A DNA stretch of 8,996 bases from an uncultured Phocaeicola sp. Lineage in GTDB: Bacteria; Bacteroidota; Bacteroidia; Bacteroidales; Bacteroidaceae. This document shows positions 1 through 5,943 of the stretch, one piece after another. Positions within the stretch are counted from its first letter, which is position 1; each line of letters starts with the position of its first letter. The notes under the pieces are model-generated. The model was given only the letters and a program-made list of their open reading frames with translations. It ran no database searches and was not told the origin of the DNA. The stretch spans positions 1 through 8,996 of the forward strand of contig CARCZS010000050.1 in assembly GCA_948956705.1 (NCBI GenBank), read 5' to 3'. Made by a program: the position numbers and the translations under genes.

Positions 1-52
1 CCTATCATCTTCATATGCCATCTTATTTTTTAGAGACATTTACTGAATATCC

Positions 53-496
53 CTATTTAACTTCGATAACCTTGGCTGCTTTTTCTTTGTCTTCCGGTGT
101 ACGTTTCGGCAGCTCGATAGTTAATACACCATCGTTTACTTTTGCATCAATTTTATCTTTATCTACATCATCAGGCAGAATCAATGTCTGTTGGAATTTA
201 GAATAAGAGAATTCGCGACGCAAGTAACGGCTTTCTTTCTTGCCTTCTTTATCACCTTCGGTACTTTCTGTTTTCTTTTCCATAGAGATAACCAAGTCGT
301 TGTCTTCGTTGATATGAATCTTGAAGTCTTCTTTGGTCATTCCCGGAGCGGCGACTTCTACTTTGTAGTCTTTGTCACTTTCAATAACATTGATGGCGGG
401 AGCTGTTGCATTGGCTTTTACCATCCAGTCGTTATCAAAGAAATCATTAAAAATACTTGGTAACCATGTTTGGTTTGATCTTCTTACTGGCATCAT
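53..496 (-). CDS. Small heat-shock protein (Hsp20/alpha-crystallin family)
   Basis: An ATP-independent holdase chaperone that binds unfolding proteins in the cytoplasm and keeps them soluble for refolding by the DnaK and Clp systems (family knowledge). The 147-residue protein has a short hydrophobic N-terminal arm containing WLPSIFNDFFDNDW, an alpha-crystallin domain at about residues 33-131 ending in the family signature GVLTIELPK (123-131), and a C-terminal IEV (144-146) that fits the I-x-I/V oligomer-docking motif. The length is normal for the family. The start is the first of two adjacent ATG codons, because AGGAG (506-510 on the complement) sits 9 bases before it; this is one of the few strong ribosome sites in the window. 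It follows the AlaX-like gene on the same strand, but a 264-nt spacer with its own structure suggests separate control. The call is firm. Confidence 0.95.
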   Translation of the reverse strand: MMPVRRSNQTWLPSIFNDFFDNDWMVKANATAPAINVIESDKDYKVEVAAPGMTKEDFKIHINEDNDLVISMEKKTESTEGDKEGKKESRYLRREFSYSKFQQTLILPDDVDKDKIDAKVNDGVLTIELPKRTPEDKEKAAKVIEVK

Positions 497-505
497 AATC
501 TTAAT

Positions 506-510
506 CTCCT
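506..510 (-). promoter_or_regulatory. Strong ribosome binding site of the hsp20 gene
   Basis: AGGAG on the minus strand, 9 bases before the first ATG of the doublet at 496. Such a good Shine-Dalgarno match is uncommon among the other genes here. It sits next to the self-complementary octamer CCTATAGG, so access to it could be affected by folding of the leader (inference). Confidence 0.7.
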
Positions 511-583
511 ATAGGTTTTGGTTAAACATTTTGTTTATTTCTGAATTCCTTCACCTTTCGGCTTTGTCATTCACTATCCATAA

Positions 584-629
584 TGCAAACCGCATACCAT
601 TAGTTCGATGATATGCGGTTTATATTGCA
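584..629 (-). promoter_or_regulatory. Hairpin in the region upstream of hsp20
   Basis: Bases 588-600 and 608-620 form an inverted repeat with 12 of 13 positions paired (core AACCGCATA/TATGCGGTT) around a 7-base loop. Outside it, TGCAA (584-588) and TTGCA (625-629) could pair as an alternative or extension. No T-run follows on either strand, so it is not a convincing intrinsic terminator. It lies about 90 bases before the hsp20 start codon. It could be a 5' UTR structure, a processing site or an operator; the sequence alone does not decide. Confidence 0.55.
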
Positions 630-742
630 CTCTTTTAAACCTATAAAGGTTTTCTTAAAGATTAAAACCTTTGCATTAAAAGTTGGTAAGCCTCTTTAAA
701 CATTTGATTGTCAAGGCTACTGCCAATTTGTAATTTTAGGGG

Positions 743-755
743 GACAGATTGACAG
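743..755 (-). promoter_or_regulatory. Tandem CTGTC repeat upstream of hsp20, possible regulatory site
   Basis: On the minus strand the sequence reads CTGTCAATCTGTC, two identical pentamers 8 bases apart, just after the stop codon of the AlaX-like gene and about 250 bases before hsp20. No TAnnTTTG housekeeping -7 element is visible between 500 and 760 on the minus strand, so a different promoter class is possible. It resembles a motif I associate loosely with Bacteroides chaperone and protease genes, but I cannot verify that here. Confidence 0.3.
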
Positions 756-760
756 TTGTT

Positions 761-1219
761 CTATATCAGCTTGAACCGCATACGGAAGATTCCGTCTTTA
801 TAGTCGTGGCTTATAATTTTAAATGTACCTATTTCGGACGTATTTTCCACGTGTTGACCTATACAGAGGCATTCGTCGTAATCGCCGACTTTTACAATCC
901 GTACGGTTTCGGAAGCTTTTTCCGGTAAACGTTTCATGTCAAAGCGCCCTATAGCTTCCTCTTGAGAGATAAATTCCATTGTAACGGGCAAATTTCTTCG
1001 CAATACTTCGTTTACGGTGTTTTCTATTCTTATAATATCCGCTTCTTCCGGACAGGTTTGCAGCGCAAAATCCAGCTTGCTTTTTTTGCGTTCTATATGG
1101 GCGGATATTGCCCGTCCGCATCCGAAAAGATTGACCATTGTCCTGTTTATGACATGCTCTGTAGTATGCATGGGAGGGTATTCCTGTTTATTATGGTCGT
1201 TGAGTGATGGTTGTTCCAT
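761..1219 (-). CDS. AlaX-like free-standing alanyl-tRNA editing domain protein
   Basis: Probably a trans-editing hydrolase that removes wrongly attached serine or glycine from tRNA-Ala in the cytoplasm, by analogy with AlaX and the editing domain of alanyl-tRNA synthetase. The 152-residue protein carries both halves of the family zinc site: HTTEH at 18-22 (HxxxH) and CIGQH at 119-123 (CxxxH). The stretch GDYDECLCIGQHVENTSEIGTFKI is the second-additional-domain signature shared with AlaRS and ThrRS. There is no aminoacylation domain. The ATG at 1219 is preferred; an internal Met at residue 17 would begin exactly at the zinc motif and looks too late. A -7-like element lies 48 bases upstream. 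The fold is confident, the exact tRNA substrate is inferred. Confidence 0.85.
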   Translation of the reverse strand: MEQPSLNDHNKQEYPPMHTTEHVINRTMVNLFGCGRAISAHIERKKSKLDFALQTCPEEADIIRIENTVNEVLRRNLPVTMEFISQEEAIGRFDMKRLPEKASETVRIVKVGDYDECLCIGQHVENTSEIGTFKIISHDYKDGIFRMRFKLI

Positions 1220-1266
1220 AGTTATTTTATTTTTGTTCTGATTTTGATGGGATATTAAAATCCGTT

Positions 1267-1274
1267 CAAAGATA
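1267..1274 (-). promoter_or_regulatory. Bacteroidetes -7 element for the AlaX-like gene
   Basis: TATCTTTG on the minus strand, an exact match to TAnnTTTG, 48 bases before the ATG at 1219. No clear TTTG is visible 19-21 bases farther upstream, so the -33 half is weak. Confidence 0.5.
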
Positions 1275-1371
1275 AATTATTCTTTTGTAATAAGGAAGCA
1301 GAGAGGAAATGATTGCTTTTGTATTATTATAAAACAACGAATTTTAAAAGATACTCAATGCCGGAAGGGAG

Positions 1372-1447
1372 TACTTTTGCAGAAAAGTATGACGTTCACG
1401 AGGCTCTTAACCGATTTTAATGAGGCATGAACGTCATATTGATTTTT
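1372..1447. terminator. Hairpins downstream of the choloylglycine hydrolase gene
   Basis: An 11-base perfect inverted repeat (TATGACGTTCA 1388-1398, TGAACGTCATA 1428-1438) encloses a 29-base loop, just past the stop of the hydrolase gene. Overlapping it is a tight hairpin, TACTTTT-GCAG-AAAAGTA (1372-1389). On the minus strand the first stem is followed by CTTTTCTG, and on the plus strand by TTGATTTTTAC, so it could end transcription either way, although neither U-tract is ideal. The most likely role is the 3' end of the hydrolase mRNA. Confidence 0.45.
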
Positions 1448-1453
1448 ACTGTT

Positions 1454-2512
1454 TTACATCACAGGGGTTTGGAATAAGAATACAAATGAGTCGCTGTCTT
1501 TTAAATCTTTTACAGCATCTCCTGCATAAATCTTTCCGTTGGTGAGGGTCAGTTTCTTGATTCCGGCTTTGGGACTGAAGTCGATTTTCTTCAAATCCAA
1601 CCAAAACAGATTAGGAGTCATGACCGATTCAAAATAATATATTTTATTCTTCTGATCGGATACAGAACGCCAGCGGGTGGAAGATATATGAGGTTTGTCC
1701 GGTGTGGTAATTCCGAAAGGAACAGATACATTACGCATCACACTGAGCACACTGGGTACAGCTATTTTAGCATCCGGAGTCTGAGGGATTGCATGTATAT
1801 AAAAAGAGGCACGCACAAAGCGGTCGCTGGAACGGTTCGTGCCCGGCAGCATTTGCAATCCTCCTACTTCTTTCCAGTAATTATTGATAGCCAACTGATA
1901 ATCATATCGTGGAGAATTGGTCATCACTTGGAATTCTTTTCCTTCGTGTATGCTTAAATTCCCGTCCAGATATTCCAAAACCGCTGTATTTCCTGTTTCA
2001 TCTGTAATAGCCAGGTGAAGAGTGGAAGCTGAACCGTTGGGCATGTGGGGAGCATCAATGCGGAATGATTCTTTTTTCAGCTCCTCGACAGCTTCATGTA
2101 CGGTGGCAAAATTGTCCAGTACATATTGTGTCCATATGCTGATCCCCATGACAGGACGTGTATCTCCCGGGCGGTCAAAGACGGATTCTGGCAAAAATAA
2201 CAGACTGGCAACCAATCCTTTTTCATTCATTCCGTCACACGTACCTATATCATATCCTGTTGCAATGACGCTGCCGTATTTTGAAGTCCATTTCACGGCA
2301 TTTTCTTTATTATATCCTGCACGTTGTATTCCTCTGGGGAAAACATAGATATTACTCATAATATCTTCTTTCCAGTCCATTGTACGTCCGGTTACTACCA
2401 TATGGTCCGGTCCGATATAGACGGCACGCGTGCATGCATCCGCTTTTTGTACGCTCATATAGAACATACCTGCCAATGTTAGTAATGCAATACTTCCTTT
2501 TTTTAATTTCAT
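1454..2512 (-). CDS. Secreted choloylglycine hydrolase family protein (bile salt hydrolase / penicillin acylase type)
   Basis: An N-terminal-nucleophile amidase that cleaves linear C-N amide bonds, in gut Bacteroides usually the glycine or taurine amide of bile salts. From the chosen ATG the precursor is 352 residues: basic KLKK, a hydrophobic stretch to about residue 21, then ADA-Cys. Cleavage after ADA would expose Cys27 as the N-terminal nucleophile, so export and activation are coupled, with a likely periplasmic location. Other expected active-site residues are present: Arg43 and Asp46 in GRTMDW, Asn199 in TNSPRYDYQ, and Arg231 in DRFVRA. The length fits the family. The upstream start at 2545 would add 11 residues before an already complete signal peptide, so it is not preferred. 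Bile salts versus penicillin V as substrate cannot be settled from motifs. The gene stands alone, with hairpins just downstream. Confidence 0.88.
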   Translation of the reverse strand: MKLKKGSIALLTLAGMFYMSVQKADACTRAVYIGPDHMVVTGRTMDWKEDIMSNIYVFPRGIQRAGYNKENAVKWTSKYGSVIATGYDIGTCDGMNEKGLVASLLFLPESVFDRPGDTRPVMGISIWTQYVLDNFATVHEAVEELKKESFRIDAPHMPNGSASTLHLAITDETGNTAVLEYLDGNLSIHEGKEFQVMTNSPRYDYQLAINNYWKEVGGLQMLPGTNRSSDRFVRASFYIHAIPQTPDAKIAVPSVLSVMRNVSVPFGITTPDKPHISSTRWRSVSDQKNKIYYFESVMTPNLFWLDLKKIDFSPKAGIKKLTLTNGKIYAGDAVKDLKDSDSFVFLFQTPVM

Positions 2513-2779
2513 GATTCTATCATTTATAAAGATTGTCTTTGCCATTTAGAACAAACCGGATAAGGAACAGGTTTATGGAAATGCAGTGATTTGTGATACA
2601 TTTGTTGATAAATGCTAATTCATCGGTTCGATTGGAACGTAAATCACATCCGCATTCCCTTCATAAATTTCTACCTGATTATCCTGTCGGAGGGATTCTG
2701 TTGAGAACGATTGAAGATAGGTCGAGGTTTCTGGATTAAAAGAAATACTTGTTTTATCGTAAAAGTAAGGGGGATAAAA
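2513..2779. other. Spacer upstream of the hydrolase gene, no convincing gene
   Basis: With the adjoining RNA unit and divergent promoters this makes about 500 bases without a protein gene. On the minus strand a frame stays open from 2806 to 2615, but its only start is a TTG inside the terminator stem at 2787-2804. The latter part (SLRQDNQVEIYEGNADVIYVPIEP) looks coding-like in composition and could be the tail of a decayed gene. No TAnnTTTG element for the hydrolase gene was found in this stretch. Confidence 0.4.
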
Positions 2780-2804
2780 TAAAAAAGGAGCAACGCCTTG
2801 CTCC
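2774..2804 (-). terminator. Intrinsic terminator of the small RNA unit
   Basis: On the minus strand GGAGCAA-GGCG-TTGCTCC forms a perfect 7-bp GC-containing stem with a 4-base loop (2787-2804). It is followed immediately by TTTTTTATTTTA. This is one of the two clearest terminators in the window. Confidence 0.85.
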
Positions 2805-2844
2805 AACCTTTGTTAACCTTAAATCTAATACTATGAAAAACACA
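2780..2844 (-). ncRNA. Putative small RNA or terminated leader transcript
   Basis: A promoter matching the Bacteroidetes consensus on both halves (2848-2878) is followed by about 64 bases that end in a textbook intrinsic terminator (2774-2804). The transcribed part contains AUUAGAUUUAAGGUUAAC and no sizeable reading frame; only AUGUGUUUUUCAUAG, encoding four residues, begins at or next to the expected transcription start. I have the impression that this core recurs in other Bacteroides genomes, but I cannot confirm it or give an Rfam name. It may be an independent small RNA. It may instead be an attenuated leader for the hydrolase gene about 270 bases downstream on the same strand. No protein product is proposed. 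Confidence 0.6.
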
Positions 2845-2847
2845 TTG

Positions 2848-2878
2848 CAAAGGTACGGATTTTTTGGAAAATAGCAAA
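2848..2878 (-). promoter_or_regulatory. Near-consensus Bacteroidetes promoter for the small RNA
   Basis: On the minus strand TTTG (2875-2878) is followed after exactly 19 bases by TACCTTTG (2848-2855). Both halves match the TTTG/TAnnTTTG consensus. Transcription should start at about 2841-2845. It is one of the two best promoters in the window and has no protein gene immediately after it. Confidence 0.8.
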
Positions 2879-2961
2879 TAATCAGACTTAAAAAGTATGC
2901 TATATAACATTGTTTAATATTTGCGTTTCTCGAAAACCTGTTTTTTAAGACTTCTTTTGCG

Positions 2962-2969
2962 TATCTTTG
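2962..2969 (+). promoter_or_regulatory. Bacteroidetes -7 element for the HpaII-like gene
   Basis: TATCTTTG, an exact TAnnTTTG match, 43 bases before the ATG at 3013. The -33 position (around 2938-2942, CTGTT) matches only partly. It is divergent from the small RNA promoter at 2848-2878. Confidence 0.6.
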
Positions 2970-3012
2970 CAGCCGTTAAAAAATAGCAGACGATAGTAAA
3001 AAGAGAAAATAT

Positions 3013-4101
3013 ATGGCATTTGAAGCGACAAAGAGAGAGTGGGGCGAGCTTTACGCCTTTTTCCGCTTGTTAGCGGACGGATATGTGTATGCAGGTACGC
3101 CTGATGTGAAAAGGAATGAAGTGCAAAAGCTTCCTGTGGCGATGGTACAGCGTGAGGAACATGACGGGACACGCCGTTATATTCTGGAGGATGAGGCGAC
3201 CGTACGTATTTGTGGGGAAAAGATAGATAAGCAGATACCTCGTGGGGATTTTGCGGCTGTGGCAGAGTTGGTTTTTGCTGCTGTCAAAGAGAGCCGAGAG
3301 AATGATGTGATGTCTCCCGACGGTGTGGAAGAATTTTTAGATGAAGTCGCCATTTATGACTTGGAAGCAAAGACGGATGACCGTACTGATTTCTATGTTG
3401 CTTTTTACAGTATAGAGGCCCCGTTGGTAGGTTTTTGCGTTCGTTCCCGTTTGGGAACTATGTTTCCGTTGTTGGATGGAGGGCGTGCCGCCAATTTGAA
3501 GTTCGAGCAGACTGGTGTTAAATTCGCTACTCCTACCGTAAACAAAATTAATGCTTTTGGTGAAGAAGATGATGTGGCAGGACGTATGTTGATGATAGAA
3601 CGCTTGGGAGGAATCTTAAAATATAATGATGTGGCCGATAAGGTATTCCGTAGTAATCTTTGCATGATAGATCTTCATTTTCCCCGTATGTTGGGCGAGA
3701 TGTTGCGTGTCATGCATTTGGATGGCATATCCAAAGTTAGTGACCTGACAGAAGCAATCAAACAAATCAATCCGTTGAAAATAAAGGATGAATTGATCCA
3801 TAAGCATAGTTATTATGAATATAAGATGAAGCAGTTTCTTATGGCTTTGGCTTTAGGAATGCGTCCTGCCAAGATATTTAATGGGATAGATTCTGCCATA
3901 TCCGGTTTTCTGTTTGTAAATGGTAATGGAGAGGTACTTTGTTATCAGAAGGCTGACCGTCAGGTATTTGCCGATTTCCTGTTTGTTAATTCCCGGTTTG
4001 AGAAAAGTTCTACTGAAAAAGATAAATACGGATATCTGGAACGTGAGAACGGAGTCTATTATTTTAAGCTGAACTTGAAAATCGGTCTGTTGAAGAGATA
4101 G
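3013..4101 (+). CDS. HpaII-family restriction-endonuclease-like protein, solitary
   Basis: 362 residues, close to the size of HpaII-type type II endonucleases. The recognisable family layout is an N-terminal KREWGELYAFFRLLADG, then a nuclease core: Asp126 in RTDFYV followed by GFCVRSRLG (140-148) and a PLLDGGRAANLKF segment. The C-terminus is FEKSSTEKDKYGY...YFKLNLKIG. In the family as I recall it, the core reads GFSIKSxLG, with Lys as the catalytic base of a PD-(D/E)xK-like site; here that position is Arg144. No cognate methyltransferase lies in the window: the gene stands alone between a divergent promoter and a convergent amylase gene. It could be active with an Arg substitution, a catalytically dead DNA-binding relic, or a repurposed nuclease. 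The weak start region AAAGAGAAAATAT is normal for Bacteroides. The assignment comes from remembered family motifs, not from a search. Confidence 0.72.
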   Translation: MAFEATKREWGELYAFFRLLADGYVYAGTPDVKRNEVQKLPVAMVQREEHDGTRRYILEDEATVRICGEKIDKQIPRGDFAAVAELVFAAVKESRENDVMSPDGVEEFLDEVAIYDLEAKTDDRTDFYVAFYSIEAPLVGFCVRSRLGTMFPLLDGGRAANLKFEQTGVKFATPTVNKINAFGEEDDVAGRMLMIERLGGILKYNDVADKVFRSNLCMIDLHFPRMLGEMLRVMHLDGISKVSDLTEAIKQINPLKIKDELIHKHSYYEYKMKQFLMALALGMRPAKIFNGIDSAISGFLFVNGNGEVLCYQKADRQVFADFLFVNSRFEKSSTEKDKYGYLERENGVYYFKLNLKIGLLKR

Positions 4102-4146
4102 GACAATGAAGGAATTTGTATTTTCCTAGAGTTAAAATGTTTTTTA

Positions 4147-4222
4147 CCACAGATTACACAGATTGAAATACGATTTATTGCTTATTTCAATCTGTATCTG
4201 TGTTAATCTGAGTAATCTGTGG
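4147..4222. repeat. Large imperfect inverted repeat built from CAGATT units, between convergent genes
   Basis: The left arm (4147-4169) and right arm (4184-4222) pair over 12 bases (ATTTCAATCTGT) and again over the outer TAATCTGTGG. The right arm carries about 16 extra bases that add further copies of the same short word. ATCTG occurs in the right arm at 4190, 4196, 4206 and 4215, and its complement CAGAT in the left arm at 4150 and 4159, giving a roughly 9-base rhythm. The element fills most of the 128-base gap between the ends of two convergent genes and could act as a bidirectional terminator. It resembles dispersed CCACAGATTAC-type repeats that I recall from many bacterial genomes; copy number is not checkable here. 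Confidence 0.8.
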
Positions 4223-4229
4223 TGGAAAA

Positions 4230-5927
4230 CTATAGCTTGAATTTCAGAATTTTTCCATTCATTCCATCTAGTAATACGGGAGTTGTTTTGTCCGGCATAA
4301 GAGTCAGCTTCTCTGTGTTTCCGGTCAGCAATTCGGTTGCCTCATATTCTCCATAACGATGGATGCCTAAATAATCAAACGCATGTTGCGGAATATTGAC
4401 GGCTGAACGTGCCGGTATGGAGTCAAAGTTAACCATAATTAATATCAGTTCATCATCCTGTTTTCGTAAAAAGGCGTATTGTTTATGTTCGTTAAATACC
4501 CATCCGGCCAGATTGGCATAGGTTAAGTCAAAGAACACACCTTCCCGTATGGCTTTTTCACTGTTGCATATATTCAGCAGACGGGTATAGAATTGTTTCA
4601 ATTGCTTTTCATCCTCATTCAGGAATTTATTGTCAAACTTGCCTCCATTGCGCCAGCGGCGTATGCTGTCCACACTCCAGTAATCAAAGATGGTAGTTCT
4701 TCCGTCACGCCCGCTGAAACCTTCCGTATCCATGCCATGTTCTCCCAATTCCTGCCCGAAGTAAATCATGACCGGATTGGTATTCATGCAAGCCGATACA
4801 ATCATTGCGGGGATGGCTTTTGAGCCGTTTCCGGCAAAATAATCGGAAGCTATGCGCTGCTCGTCATGATTCTCCAGGAAATTGAGCATTCGTTTTTCAA
4901 TACCTCCCAAGCTTTGCCAGCGTTGTGGAATAGCAGTTGCCGATTCCCATCCGCAGGTAATGGCACGTAGCGTATCATACAGACCTACTTTGTCATATAA
5001 ATAGTCGAATTTGCCATTGAACAGATAATTCCTGTATTCTCCCGGATTATAGACCTCGGCGATAAAGATCAGTTTCGGATGTTCAGCTTTGATTTGCGGA
5101 ATCACCCATCCCCAGAATTCTACAGGAACCATTTCTGCCATATCACAGCGGAATCCGTCAATGCCTTTGGCAGACCAGAACAGTAGGATGTCACGCATCT
5201 TCACCCATGTGTCCGGAATCGGTTCGAAGTGGCGGCTATGACCGTTCAAGTAGTCTATACCATAATTCAGTTTTACAGTTTCATACCAGTCATTGGAGTT
5301 GGGCCATGCGTCAAAACGGTCATTACCGGTTGCTTTTGCCGGAAACTCTATGTAAGGTTCCGCTGCGCCACGGTGCAGGTCAATATTGCCTTCCAGCTTT
5401 GTATCGGGAATATAATAGAAATTATTGTTGGGGCTGAAAGCTTTTGTCACATCATCTTTCTCACCCAAATCGGTTACTCCTTCAGGCTTGGCGTCTGAAC
5501 CATATTGGCGGGCTACATGGTTGGGGACAAAATCAATGATGACCTTCAATCCGGCTTTGTGGCTTCGTGTTACCAGATTCTCGAACTCTTTCATACGGTC
5601 CGGGATACTGGTTGCCAAATCAGGGTCTACATCATAATAATCTTTGATGGCATACGGTGATCCGGCCTTTCCTTTTACTACTGCGGGATGATCGGGTTTG
5701 ATGCCATAGCGGGTATAATTGGTTTGGGTAGCATGTTCAATGATACCTGTATACCAAATATGTGTGGCACCCAGTGTTCTGATCTCGTTTAAAGCCTTTG
5801 TCGTGAAATCGGCCATTTTTCCGCAACCGTTTTCCTCCAAAGAACCATTAGGCTTACAACGCAGGCTGTTGTTCCCGAATAAACGGGTGAATACCTGATA
5901 GATAATAATTTTTTCTTGTGTATCCAT
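4230..5927 (-). CDS. Cytoplasmic GH13 alpha-amylase family glycoside hydrolase
   Basis: Hydrolyses or rearranges alpha-1,4-glucans; no signal peptide, so probably acts on intracellular maltooligosaccharides or glycogen. From the chosen start it is 565 residues. All four GH13 regions are visible: DFVPNH (132-137), GFRCDMAE with the nucleophile Asp262, FIAEV with the acid/base Glu291, and NHDE with His354-Asp355. The C-terminal 120 or so residues look like the usual beta-sandwich domain. The ATG at 5927 is preferred: it falls 16 bases after the patatin gene's stop and begins MDTQEKIIIYQVFTRLFG, a natural GH13 N-terminus. The ATG at 5963 overlaps the upstream gene and adds a lysine-rich dozen residues. 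It is likely cotranscribed with the patatin-like gene. It converges on the HpaII-like gene across an inverted repeat. The exact specificity is not determinable. Confidence 0.92.
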   Translation of the reverse strand: MDTQEKIIIYQVFTRLFGNNSLRCKPNGSLEENGCGKMADFTTKALNEIRTLGATHIWYTGIIEHATQTNYTRYGIKPDHPAVVKGKAGSPYAIKDYYDVDPDLATSIPDRMKEFENLVTRSHKAGLKVIIDFVPNHVARQYGSDAKPEGVTDLGEKDDVTKAFSPNNNFYYIPDTKLEGNIDLHRGAAEPYIEFPAKATGNDRFDAWPNSNDWYETVKLNYGIDYLNGHSRHFEPIPDTWVKMRDILLFWSAKGIDGFRCDMAEMVPVEFWGWVIPQIKAEHPKLIFIAEVYNPGEYRNYLFNGKFDYLYDKVGLYDTLRAITCGWESATAIPQRWQSLGGIEKRMLNFLENHDEQRIASDYFAGNGSKAIPAMIVSACMNTNPVMIYFGQELGEHGMDTEGFSGRDGRTTIFDYWSVDSIRRWRNGGKFDNKFLNEDEKQLKQFYTRLLNICNSEKAIREGVFFDLTYANLAGWVFNEHKQYAFLRKQDDELILIMVNFDSIPARSAVNIPQHAFDYLGIHRYGEYEATELLTGNTEKLTLMPDKTTPVLLDGMNGKILKFKL

Positions 5928-5943
5928 TTTATTCTTTTTTTGT

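Noticed and set aside
1..21. A minus-strand ATG at 21 opening a frame (MAYEDDR) that runs off the left edge.
   Set aside because: Only seven codons are visible, there is no ribosome site, and nothing identifies a product; it could equally be spacer.
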